Origin: Sciurus carolinensis
Lineage: Eukaryota; Chordata; Mammalia; Rodentia; Sciuridae
Assembly: GCF_902686445.1 (NCBI RefSeq)
Contig: NW_025920106.1
Location: 930,001 to 994,000, forward strand
DNA length: 64,000 bases
Direction of reading: 5' to 3'
The notes under the pieces: model-generated
Seen by the model: the letters and a program-made list of their open reading frames with translations, nothing else
The model's database searches: none
What the model was told of the DNA's origin: nothing
Translations under genes and position numbers: made by a program
Shown here: one piece after another, positions 25,696 to 36,716 of the stretch
Layout of the letters: every line of letters starts with the position of its first letter
How positions within the stretch are numbered: position 1 is the stretch's first letter

Positions 25696-26880
25696 TGAAG
25701 TTGGACCATAATTTTATACCACAAACAAAAATTAACTCAAAATGAATGACGGCCTTAAATGTAAGAGCTAAAACTATAAACACCTTCAAAAATAAAGGAG
25801 CAAATAATTGTGATCTTGAGAAACTGGCAATAATTTCTTAAATATGACACCAAAGCCACAGGCAAAAAAATTTAAAAGATAATTTGAACCTTTTTAAAAT
25901 TAATAACATTTTGCATCACAAAGGTACCTTCAAGGAAGTGAAAGAAAATGCACAGAATAAGAGGAAATAATTACAACAACATACCTTATAATGGTATGAT
26001 GTCCAGGATCCATAAAGAATTCTATCAAATCAACAACCAAAAGACAAACCTACTTTTAAAATAGACTAATTACTTAAAACTACTTCTTTAAAGCAGATAA
26101 ACAAATGGCCAAAATACACATGAAAAGATGCCCAACATCAGTAAACTTTAGGTAAAGGTATATTAAAGTTACAATGAGATACCACTTCACTCCTACTAGG
26201 ATAAAATTAGTAATAAAGGGTCAACATTAAGTATTAGGAAGGATGAAGAGAAATTGAAAACCTTGTGCATTTCTACTTGGAATGTAAAATAGTACAAGTT
26301 CAATACAAACTATTTGGTTACTCCACATGAAGTTAAACAGAATTGTCTTCCACTTCTGGGTGTATATGTTATACCCCAAAGAATTTAAAACAGGGACTTA
26401 TATAGATATTTGTACACCAACTTTTCATATAAGCATTAGGCATAACAACTAAAAGGCAGAAATGACCCAGTGTCCATCAATAGATGAATGGATAAAGAAA
26501 ATGTCTATATTTGTAATAGAGAATTATTCAGAAACAAAAGAAATAAAGTTTGGATATATGCTAAACATGAAGGAGCCAAAAAAATATGCCAAATGAAATA
26601 TGCCAGATATAACAGAAAAATACATTATGACTCCTCTTACATGAAGTATCCAGAATAATCAAAGTCATAGAAATAGAGAGTAGATTAAAGTTATCAGGGC
26701 TGGGGACAGCAGGGAAAAGGAATTTTAAAAAATGACTTCAATTTCTGTTTGGAATGTTGAAAGATATGGAAATAATGGCAAAAGTACAACTTTGTGAATG
26801 TCACTAATGCCACTGAACAGTACACTGGTTAACTGTTAAAATATTGCCACTTAAACAAAATAGAGAATTTAAGAAAAATA

Positions 26881-27689
26881 CCCATATGAATTGTTCAATT
26901 CTAATAGATAGATAATTATAACATAATAAGTAGTCTTTCAAATCTAATTTGATAAAGCCTCAGAAAACACTCTGTTCACCCATAGTGTCATATTCTGTGT
27001 GTGTTAACAACACTGCTTGGGAAGAAAACAGAGGAGACATCTTCTCTTACCTTTAAGAACTTCATCAGTTTCAGAGGATTTGTAATTATTTAAAGTTCAA
27101 ATATTTCTGAGTTTAAATTATCTTCACTGTAGTTTTCAGGACCTGAATGATGCTCAAGTATCAATAAACAAATAAAAATAACCCAAACAAACACTTGTTT
27201 GATTCCCAAATTTCTCAAAGAAATGAAGAAACATCCCCAGAACATCCTAGGAACAAGAATTTTATAAAACAGCTGGATGTATTCTTCACCATTAGTATGT
27301 AAGAATCAAACTTACAGATAACAATAGACCAAAACTGCAACAAAACAATTATATATCCCGTGGAATGGCAAACTTAAGGGTGCTGCTATATAAAATGACA
27401 ATAGAGATTACTAAAGAATTGTTCAGCACTAATACAATGCAGCTATCAATTTTGAAACCGTGACTTCATGGAATTACAAAGGAATTATAAAATAAAATTA
27501 ACCTATTTTGCATAGTCATCTTCCCCCAAAAAGAAATATGACCCAACAAAATTCCACTTAACACAACATGGAGATTCTGTTATTATAAATTTAAAAACAA
27601 AATGTAGGAATTTCCTAATAATATTTATAGCTTGCAAAGTACAATATTAACTCCTGTCAGATAGAAATAACAGTATTTGGGCAAATCCC
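26881..27689. other. No gene or recognised repeat
   Basis: AT-rich sequence between the old L1 and L1-D. Confidence 0.35.
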
Positions 27690-28553
27690 AGCCTGAGACA
27701 CCTGCTGGAGACTTGAAGCTCATTGTCAGGTACCTCTCACACATCAGACTACTGAAGACTGGGAGGTTTGAATACTATATGACTGTTATAGTGTAGATTT
27801 TCTTTTTTGTCATTATTGAACAATTTTATGATTATATTTCTTTACATTTTTTGCTCTCCTTTCCTTTTGTTTACATGTTTCTCAGAGTCTCTTTATCACT
27901 TTTTGCATGCTAACAACCAACCTCTTTTGATTATATGCTCACGCTTTCTAATATCTAGAACTTCTATATATTCTTCTCTTATCCCATTAACAACTACATC
28001 CTACATCCCTCCACATCCTCTTTGTCCTCCATTAGATACTGCAGACCTTATTGCAAATCTGTTTGTTATACTGAAGATAATAATTGAACTCATTCTGTTT
28101 ATTATGTCAATATTGTAAATGACCTCATAGGGGCTATTTGGTCTAGGATTGCATATTGTCTGGACTGGGCACTGCTAATATTGTTCTTCCCCTTAAAGGA
28201 AAGGTTTTTGAAACCTATAGGGTCACCTTAAGCCTATAGGGGGAAACTGCAATACGACAGATCTGCACTGCTAGAGGGGAAGATACATAAACAACATGAA
28301 AAAACAAGGGAAGAAAATGATTCAAACAAATCTAGATTCTATATTAATAGAATCCAATAACAGTATGCTAGAGATATGTCAGAAAAGGACTTAAGATTAT
28401 ACATGATTAAGATGATTTGTGAAGCAAAGGATGAGATAAGAGAGCAAATGCAGGCAATAAATAATAATGCCAATAAGCAGTTGAAAGAGCAACTGCAGGA
28501 AGCAAAAGATCATTTCAACAAAGAGACAGAGATTTTCAAAAAAAAAAACAAAT
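27690..28553 (+). mobile_element. LINE-1 fragment D (5'UTR and start of ORF1)
   Basis: 27690-28310 reads like an L1 5'UTR tether. It has ACTACTGAAGACTGGGAGG as in L1-E (29102-29120), a pyrimidine-rich middle, and a CTGCACTGCTAGAGGGGAAG part matching L1-F. ORF1 sequence follows, with EKDLRLYMIKMICEAKDE and KEQLQEAKDHFNKETEIF at 28376-28545. It stops abruptly in an A-run at 28541-28552, where L1-E begins, and its continuation was not found downstream of L1-E. Confidence 0.82.
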
Positions 28554-28563
28554 GGAGGCAATC

Positions 28564-29204
28564 CAAGATGGCAGACTAGAGGGTGACTGCATCTCCTGTC
28601 ACTCCAGAACCCAGGATTCAAGAAGGAGAGGCATTGAAAGACTCGGACTAACATAGAGCCATAGGGTGAGTCTCCCCCACCGGGTGAAGCTTGGCCCAGG
28701 CAGTAGACCCGGACAGGGGCAGCTTCTCAGAGCAGGGCAAGGCAGCTAGAGTCTTCCCCAGGCAGCCCTGCTCCCTCTGGCAGTGGGCTCCTTCCACAGC
28801 CAGCTTCTAGGAGCAGGTCGCCCAGTGAGAGCCTTTCTGCAAAGAACCAGCTCCAAATCCGGAGCCAAAGGTGAGCTCTTGCCCTCAGGCAGCCTCTGGG
28901 ATCAGGGAAGGGCAGCCAGAGACTACTCAAAGCTGCCCTGCTCCCTCTGGTGGCAGACTCCTTCCACGGCCACCTTCTCAGAACAGACAGCCCAGTGAGA
29001 GCCTTTCCGCACAGAGCCAGCTCCAAGACCTGGAACAAGTAGCGGGCTAGGGGCAGCTTTCTTTGGAAGCACTGCATTATCAAGTTCCTCCAAGATTTCA
29101 GGCTACTGAAGACTGGGAGGTGATATACTGGAGAACTACAGGGACACTATAAGCCAATAGAGGAAATCTGCAATATCTCAGAGTCCCACTGATATCTGAC
29201 CAAT
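28564..29204 (+). promoter_or_regulatory. L1-E 5'UTR/internal promoter with ~170-bp tandem units
   Basis: The region is markedly richer in G+C than the surroundings. GCCCTGCTCCCTCTGG occurs at 28765 and again at 28935, and AGTGAGAGCCTTTC plus AGCCAGCTCCAA also recur at the same 170-base spacing, so it holds about two imperfect tandem units. Such monomers carry promoter activity in other rodent L1s; that role here is inferred. Confidence 0.8.
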
Positions 29205-30216
29205 ATGAGAAAACAAGGGAAGAAAATGTCCCAAACAAACCTAGATACTATATCAATAAAACCCAATGACAGCACAGCAGGAGAAATGTTAGAAAGGGAG
29301 TTCAGAATGTACATAATTAAAACAATCAGGGAAGAAAACAAGGAGATGAAAGAGCAAATGCAGGCATTAAATGATCCTACCAATCAACAGATAAAAAAGG
29401 AAATACAGCAAGAAAGAGATCATTTCAATAAAGAGTTAGAGATACTGAAAAAAAAGCAAACAGAAATAGTTGAAATGAAGGAAACAATAAACCAAGTTAA
29501 AAACTCCATAGAAAGCATAACCATAGAATAGAACACCTGGAGACAGAACTTGAGACATTGAAGAAAAAATATTTAACCTTGGAAACAAAGTTGAACAAAC
29601 AGAGAAGATGGTAAGAAATCATGAACAGAATCTACAAGAATTGAGGGATATCATGAAAAGGCCAAATTTAAGAATTATTGGGATTGAGGAAGGCTTAGAG
29701 AAACAAACCAAAGGAATGAAAAATCTATTCAATAAAATAATATCAGAAAATTTCCTACATCTGAAGAATGAAATGGAAAACCAAGTACAAGAGGCTTATA
29801 GGACTCCAAATATACAAAATAACAACAGAACCACACCAAGGCACATTATAATGAAAATACCTAACATACAAAATAAGGACAGAATTGTAAGGGCTCCAAG
29901 AGAAAAGAATCAAATTACATTCAGGGGGAAAACAATAAGAATATCAGCAGATTTTTCAATCCAGACTCTAAAAGCTCGAAGGGCCTGGAACAACATTTAC
30001 CAAGCCCTGAAAGAAAATGGAAGCCAACCAAGAATCTTATACCCAGCAAAACTTACTTTCAGATTTGATGATGAAATAAGATCCTTCCATGATAAACAAA
30101 AGCTAAAGGAATTTACAAAAAGAGAGCCGGCATTACAGAACATTCTCAGCAAAATATTCCATGAGGAAGACATGAAAAACAACGATGCAAATCAGCAATG
30201 GGAGGAACCAGCCTAA
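29205..30216 (+). pseudogene. L1-E ORF1p, one frameshift
   Basis: ORF1p binds L1 RNA as a trimer. The ATG at 29205 gives MRKQGKKMSQTNLD, then a coiled-coil stretch rich in K, E and Q (about residues 30-105). A small deletion near 29525, where L1-F reads NQIEHREDRN, shifts the frame into a stop at 29529-29531. The frame resumes at 29608 and stays open to 30216, with RHIIMKIPNIQNKDRI and SADFSIQTLKARRAWNN of the RNA-binding part and PRILYPAKLTFRFDDE of the C-terminal domain. The total of about 330 codons is the usual size for the family. The start was chosen because the leader of L1-F aligns with it. Confidence 0.9.
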
Positions 30217-30263
30217 AGGAATAGCCAAATAAAGGAGAAACCAAATCATGTCAAAAAACAAAA

Positions 30264-33040
30264 ATGAGTCAAATGACTGGGAATACAAGTCATATCACAG
30301 TAATAACCCTGAATGTTAATGGCCTGAACTCATCAATTAAAAGACATAGACTGGCAGATTGGATTAAAAAGAAAAATCCAACAATATGCTGCCTGCAAGA
30401 GACTCATCTCATAGATAGAGATATCCATAGACTAAAGGTGAAAGGATGGGAAAAAACATAGCATGCACACGGACACAGCAGAAAAGCTGGAGTATCCATC
30501 CTCATTTCAGATAATGGGGACTTCAAGCCAAAATTAGTCAGAAGGGATAAAGAAGGACATTACATACTGCTTAAGGAAAGCATAAGTCAGCAAGTCATAA
30601 CAATCATAAATATCTATGCCTCAAACCTTTGCTCATCAATGTACGTCAAACAAATCCTTCTTAATTCCAGAAATCAAATAGACCACAAACAATAATACTA
30701 GGTGATTTTAACACTCCTCTCTCACCACTGGATAGATCTTCCAAACAAAAATTGAATAAAGAAACCATAGATCTCAGTATCACAATCAACAATTTAGACT
30801 TAACCGACACATATAGAATATACCATCCAACAAAGAACGAATACACTTTCTTCTCAGCAGCACATGGATCCTTCTCTAAAATAGACCATATTTTATGCCA
30901 CAAAGCTACTGTTAGCAAATACAAGAAGATAGAGATACTACCTTGTATTCTATCAGATCATAATGGATTGAAATTAGAAATAAATGACAGAATAAAAAAA
31001 CAGAAACTTCTCCAATACCTGGAGATTAAATAATACACTATTATATGATGAATGGATAACAGAAGACATGAGGATGGAAATAAAAAATTCTTAGAAGTAA
31101 GCAAGAACAAAGACACATCATATCAAAATCTCTGGGACACTATGAAAGCAGTACTTAGAGGAAGATTTATTTCATGGGGGCTTCAACAAAAGAAGTAAAA
31201 ATCAACAAATAAACAACTTAACACTACAGCTCAAAGCCCTAGAAAAAGAAGAGCAGACCAACACCAAAAGTAGAAGACAGGAAACAGTTAAAATCAGAGC
31301 GGAAATGAATGAAATTGAAACAAAAGAAACAATCAGAAAAATTAACAAAATAAATAGTTGGTTCTTTGAAAAAATAAACAAAATTGATAAACACTTAGCC
31401 ACACTAACAAAGAGAAAGAAGGGAAAACTCAAATCACAAAAATATGGCATGAACAAGGGATTATCACAAGAGACTCAAGCGAAATACAAAACATAATTAT
31501 AAGGTATTTTGAAAATCTACATTCCAACAAAACAGAAAACCTCAAAGGCATCAAGAAGTTTCTAGAGAAATATGAATTACCTAAACTGAACGAGGAGGAT
31601 ATACACAACTTAAATAAATCAATTTCAAGCAATGAAATAGAAGAGGCCATCAAAAGCCTACCAACAAAGAAAATTCTGGGACCAGATGGGTTCTCAGCCG
31701 AGTTCTACAATACATTTAAAGAAGAACTCATTCCAATACTCCTCAAAGTATTCCATGAAATAGAATGGGAGGGAACACTCCCAAACTCATTCTATGAAGT
31801 CAATATTACCCTGATACCTAAACCAGAGACACATCGAGGAAAATACATTTCAGAAAAATATTCCTTCATGAACATCGACGCAAAACTTCTCAACAAAATT
31901 TTAGCAAATCGCATACAAAAATATATTAAAAAGATAGTGCACCACGATCAAGTGGGTTTTATTCCAGGGATGCAAGATTGGTTCAACATCCAGAAATCAA
32001 TAAATGTCATTCACCATATCAACAGACTTAAAGTTAAGAATCACATGATTAGATGCAGAAAAAGCATTCTATAAAATACAGCATCCCTTCATGCTCAAAA
32101 CACTAGAAAAAATTGGGATAGTGGGAGCATTCCTTAACATTGTAAAGGCCATCTATGCTAAGCCCATGGCCAATATCATTCTAAATGGTGAAAAACTGAA
32201 AGCATTCTCCCTAAAAACTGGAACAAGGCAGGATGCCCTCTTTCACCAATTCTATTCTACATCATCCTTGAAACTCTAGCCAGAGCAATTAGACAAACCA
32301 AAGAAATTAAAGGGATATGAATTGGAAAAGAAGAACTCAAACTATCCCTGTTTGCTGAGGACATGTTTATATATTTAGAGGAACCTGGAAATTCCACCAG
32401 AAAACTTTTAGAACTCATAAGTGAATTCAGTAAAGTAGCAGGTTACAAGATCAATAATGATCATAAATCCAATGCATTTTTATACATAAGTGATGAATCT
32501 TCAGAAAGAGAAGTAGGAAAACTACCCCATTCACAATAGCTTCGAAAAAAATGAAATACTTGGGAATCAATCTCACAAAAGAGGTGAAAGACCTCTACAA
32601 TGAGAACTACAGAAAACTAAAGAAAGAAATTAAAGAAAACCTTAGAAGATGGAAAGATCTCCCATGTTCTTGGATAGGCAGAATTAATACTGTCAAAATG
32701 GCCATACTACCAAAAGTGCTATACAGATTCAGTGCAATTCCAATTAAAATCCCAATGATATACCTTACACAAATAGAGCAAGCAATTATAAAATTCATCT
32801 GGAAGAATAAGAAACCCAGAATAGCTAAGCAATCCTAAATAGAAAGAGCGAAGCAGAGGGTATTGCAATACCAGATCTTCATCTCTACTACAAAGAAATA
32901 GTAAGAAAAATGGCATGGTATTGGTACCAAAACAGACAGGTAGATCAATGGTACAGAAAAGAGGATATGGACACAAACCCAAATAAATACAATTTTCTCA
33001 TACTAGACAAAGGGCTCCAAAATATGCAATGGAGAAAAAT
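30264..33040 (+). pseudogene. L1-E ORF2p, multiple stops, lacks C-terminus
   Basis: ORF2p combines an APE-type endonuclease with reverse transcriptase. The ATG at 30264, 48 bases after ORF1, gives MSQMTGNTSHITVITLNVNG. Endonuclease motifs CCLQETHLI (about 30390) and ILSDHNGLKLEIND (30945-30990) are intact, but a stop at about 30459 and others intervene. RT parts follow: [14 protein letters not shown] near 31940 and, at 32351-32362, the catalytic box as FAED, where the first aspartate is changed. A deletion has removed part of motif A near 32047. Sequence ends at about 33046, before the cysteine-rich end. Confidence 0.88.
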
Positions 33041-33046
33041 TAGCCT

Positions 33047-33512
33047 GTCTGTACTATTTCTGGCTTCAGTTAAATGAAATAGAACAACTTTTACTTCTAG
33101 TAACAGCAAAAAGAAAACATTTTAATTTTCTTTCACATGTTGTATTTAAAATAATATCTACTTGTTTAATTATTTATATTGATCACATGTTGTACATGCA
33201 TGTTCCTATAATATGGTGTAATAACTTTAAAGTAAATCCAAGATAAATTTACTAATGCAATGACCCCAAAATAACTGAGTTTTATTTGTCTTAAATCATT
33301 TCTGTAAAACTGCATCATATACCTTTGCTTACACTAGTAAATGTTTTGCCTTCAATATGTTATATATAATCAATGTAGGTAACTTTTAAACTGCAGTTAA
33401 CTTCAGCTAATTTTTGCTAAAATATAATACTCTAACGTATATGAATCAAAAGTCAAATGCTCTTTTTGTTTTGATTACTTTTTTCTTTTTGTAGGATTTT
33501 AAGAAATGGTTA
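33047..33512. other. No gene seen
   Basis: AT-rich DNA between the broken end of L1-E and the LTR. Confidence 0.4.
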
Positions 33513-33918
33513 TGTTGTGCCCAGCGGCTGGAGACCCCACAAAGTCCACCAGAGACCATGATCAATGCAAGCAACAAAGAGTCATTTATTAGCAAGCTCG
33601 AGCCTGGTCCTCCGTGCACTCAGTAACCGGTGATGCTAAGAGCAGGGTTTTTATAATGAAAGGCAAGCAGTTTTACGGTATTCTTTTTAATTGGTTAACA
33701 TATAAAATTGTATACAAAGCAAGTTAGTTTAAGTTCTGGGTCACCCTGACCTCCGAGAGGAGGGTTGTCATTATCTTTAAGTTTGCTTTTTGTGCCAGCA
33801 AAGTTTGCTTTTGGATCAGCCACCTGGCCTTTACAGATAAGGTAAGAGATGAGATGAAAATTCTTTGCGGCTTTTATGAGGGGTTGAGGGCAGTTTGGGA
33901 AGAGCCTCATATTTACAC
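33513..33918 (-). mobile_element. Solo LTR of an endogenous retrovirus
   Basis: Read on the minus strand it has LTR organisation: a start near 33918 (TGTGTAAAT), a TATA-like box (complement of TTTTTATAAT at about 33648-33657), a polyadenylation signal (complement of TTTATT at 33585-33590), and an end in GGGCACAACA at 33513. No internal retroviral genes lie beside it. The outer border at 33918 is approximate and I found no clear target-site duplication. Confidence 0.7.
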
Positions 33919-34116
33919 AGGTGCAAGCTTTTTCTATCTTTTCATTTATTCCTACCTGCAGATATCAGAATACCTGATGGATATCTAGAAAAGTTGCAGA
34001 TAACCAACAGTCTACCATTTCATTAACCATTGAGCTAAAGGTCTCATAGAGCTTTCTTAGTAAGTTTTTGTATCTTACCTGCATCATCATATCTGCTTTT
34101 TCTATTAACTGAATGT

Positions 34117-34204
34117 AAACCTTTAAATTTTTGGCAGTTGTGGGAATTGAACCGCAAAATTTGCACAAGCTAGGCAAGCTCTGTCAAAGAGCTAAAATGC
34201 CAGC
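34117..34204 (-). mobile_element. ID SINE, diverged
   Basis: Reverse complement of ID: TGGGAATTGAACCGCA (B-box side), AAGCTAGGCAAGCTCTGTCA, then AATGCCAGCCC. Confidence 0.8.
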
Positions 34205-34559
34205 CCTTAACTTAATATTATGTACACCTTCTGGGTTTTATCATTTTCCATTCTTTAGGGTTTATTGAAACCCTTAACATGCATGCATACTGGAATGGGA
34301 TTTAAACTATATTGTAATTTATTTTTGGTAATTTTTATTGTTATATGCTAGATGCAGGATATGTTCCACATATATCTTCTTAGATGTTCTGTACTAGATA
34401 CGATGAACATTTGCTAATATATATGGATTATCTAGTGAAACACCCAAATCATCACGTTACAACTCAATGAGTATCTGCAGTGTTAACATACCTCTATGAG
34501 TAGTATGCAGTTGAATAAAATTTTAAAAATCCCAGAAAGTCCCTTCTATTACCTTTCAT
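34205..34559. other. No gene seen
   Basis: AT-rich; may be the worn edge of the antisense L1 that follows. Confidence 0.3.
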
Positions 34560-35560
34560 TTCATTTAATACCCCTCACCTGTAGCCATGATTACTGTCTC
34601 TTATACCAAAGATTAGTTTTACATGCATGTATCATACTACTTTGACCATATTATTTTAGAGTATGTTTTAATACCTGGAACTTTCTTATTCTCATAAATA
34701 CACATTCTAAATTACCTTTAGCATGCTTAATACTTCTTTTCTGATTATTCTTATTTAAACCACTGAACTTTGTGCAATATAGTATAGAAATATATTTTCA
34801 AAAATTTACATAGACCTGTAAATGTGTATTATTTATACAGTTTGTATGTATGTACATACACATATGTAATAAATGCTTTGTATCTTGATATGATGAAAGT
34901 GTACAGTATGCATTTTTTGTGATTGGTTCCTTTTGCTTTGTTAAGTTTGTGAGCTTTATCTATGTTGTTGCATATAGTGATAATTCAATTGTTTTTGTTG
35001 CATGCTGGTTTACTGTATAAAAATATTGTACTTTTTTAGTGTATTACACTTTTTCAATTCTGTTGATGGTCATTTACCTTCTAGTCAGTTTTTTACTCTT
35101 ATCAGATAGTGCTAAAACCATTCCTGTGAATGTTTTTTTGCTTAACATATGTAACACTATATAGCTAGGACTGGAATATTGGATTATATATATATATATG
35201 TTCAGACTTCCTAGAAAATATAAAAAGTTTTCCCAAGTAGTTGTAATAATTTATACTTCCAACATCAGTGTATGATAGTTCTATTTGGTCTTCTTGCCCA
35301 TTTTTGAGGCTTTTTCTTTTTTAATTTTAACTTTTCTGGTAAAATAGTGGTCTCATTGTGACTTTATTTTGCATTTCATTGTCTAAGTTAAACACTTTTA
35401 AATATGTTTGTTGGTCATTTAGGTGTCCTCTTTTGTAGATTAATTGCCCATGTCTGTTGTCTATTTCCTACTGGTTTTTGTACTTTTCCTTACTGATTTA
35501 TAGGAATTCTTATATAAAGAAACTTTGTGAGTTTTATATTTTACAAACATCTTCTAGAAG
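34560..35560 (-). mobile_element. Ancient L1 3' end, antisense
   Basis: Reads like the reverse complement of old L1 late ORF2 and 3'UTR: a phrase resembling GCTGGACTGGAATATTGG, then CTTCCAACATCAGTGTATGA, CTCATTGTGACTTTATTTTG, GCATTTCATTGTCTAAG, and TTTATAGGAATTCTTATATA. Strongly diverged, so borders are soft. Confidence 0.65.
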
Positions 35561-36642
35561 GTAGCAATTGTCCTAGCACTTGTTATTAAAAGGACAGCTT
35601 TTCCTGGTGCACTTGATCTTTGACATAAGTTCAGATGATTGCATATTATATCTTTTGGATAACTACAGTCCTCTACTACAGATACATATAAAGTGTTATA
35701 ATAAGTAAAATGGGCAAAAAGTAAGTGGTCTGCAAATAATAAGTCTTCAGAGAAGGAAGCATTTGAGATGGTCTTTGAAAGATGGGAAGGAATGTGTCAA
35801 TTTGAAAATAAGTCTATGAGCGAAGAGCATTCTAAGCAGAGGCAATTTCATGCAGTAAACTCAGAGATCAGAATGTGTATATTATGTTAGAAAAATTGTA
35901 ACAGATAAGAAGGGTAAATATGTAATAATTTATTTTAAAATAGGATTTGAAAGGATAGAATGAACCAGAGTATAAAAAGCATGAGGTATCCATTCAAGGA
36001 GTCTGAACCTCCCACGAAATAAAAAGTGTTTAATTAAACAAGGGCTGACAAGATCACATTTTTCATTCAAATAATAGTTTCAGGAAAAGTAGAGACGGTG
36101 AAATATAGGGAGAGATAGACAAGAGGCATGTAGATGAATTAGGAATTTATGCCAAATTAGGAATGTTGTGACCATGATATGGAAATAGAAAGTAGAACAC
36201 AGACCCTAGAGGTCATGCTGAGAGAAGATAGACAGGACATGGTACCCAGCTGAAATTTGTGTCAGAGAGAGGAACTATTGATGATGACTTCTGTGGTTCT
36301 CACAGCTATTTATCTCCTTTCCACATATTATATCAGGGGATTTTTATTATTCACAAAAGCTTCTGTTTTGATTGAATATCTAAAGTGTATAATTACTTTA
36401 TTCTGCATACGCTCTGAGCACATTGACAAAGTGTAACCAACTTGATTTTGGTACATGTCTGTGATTATCATAGTTTTGCACATCACTGCTTAAAACATTT
36501 TAAAATATATTTTGTCACTTAATTTTCTGGTCAAAACATTTTTGACTATCAATTTTTATAAAATATTTGTACTTCAATGAATTCTAAATTATATTTGTTC
36601 TGATTGGGAGGATAAGAGTGAATTAATACCATGTGCTAGCTT
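35561..36642. other. No gene; probable unidentified old repeat at 35690-36010
   Basis: GAAGGAAGCATTTGAGATGG and CGAAGAGCATTCTAAGCAGA are typical of a common old mammalian repeat that I cannot name with confidence. The remainder is plain. Confidence 0.35.
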
Positions 36643-36716
36643 TTTGGGGGGATTATCAAACCCAGGGTCTCCAGCATACTAAGTAAGTGCTCTACCAATG
36701 AGCTCCATACCCAACA
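36643..36716 (-). mobile_element. ID SINE, diverged and short
   Basis: TATCAAACCCAGGGTCTCC, AAGTAAGTGCTCTACCAATG and AGCTCCATACCCAAC are reverse-complement ID features. Confidence 0.75.

Larger units (their letters stand above)
22440..26880 (+). mobile_element. Ancient LINE-1 (ORF2 and 3'UTR), interrupted
   Basis: The order of L1 ORF2 segments is recognisable but heavily diverged. An endonuclease part lies near 22540-22850 (ATGATCATATATGCACC and the ATATTCTTCACAGAATG region), the thumb/RT entry near 23640-23960, and RT parts near 24300-25100. The late ORF2 part near 25700-26560 includes ATGAATGGATAAAGAAAATG. The 3' end reaches about 26880 (CTGGGGACAGCAGGGAAAAG, ACTGAACAGTACACTGGTTAA). It is much older than L1-E or L1-F. 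It is split by a B1, a Tigger-like element and a B1-ID composite. Confidence 0.85.
28554..33046 (+). mobile_element. LINE-1 E: 5'-complete, 3'-truncated
   Basis: Starts with the L1 5'-end hallmark CAAGATGGCAGACTAGAGGG at about 28564. A GC-richer 5'UTR, ORF1 and ORF2 follow. It stops at about 33046 in late ORF2, without the C-terminus, 3'UTR or A-tail. Most L1 copies are truncated at the 5' end, so this is the reverse of the usual state and suggests a later deletion at the 3' end. Both ORFs are broken. Confidence 0.9.
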
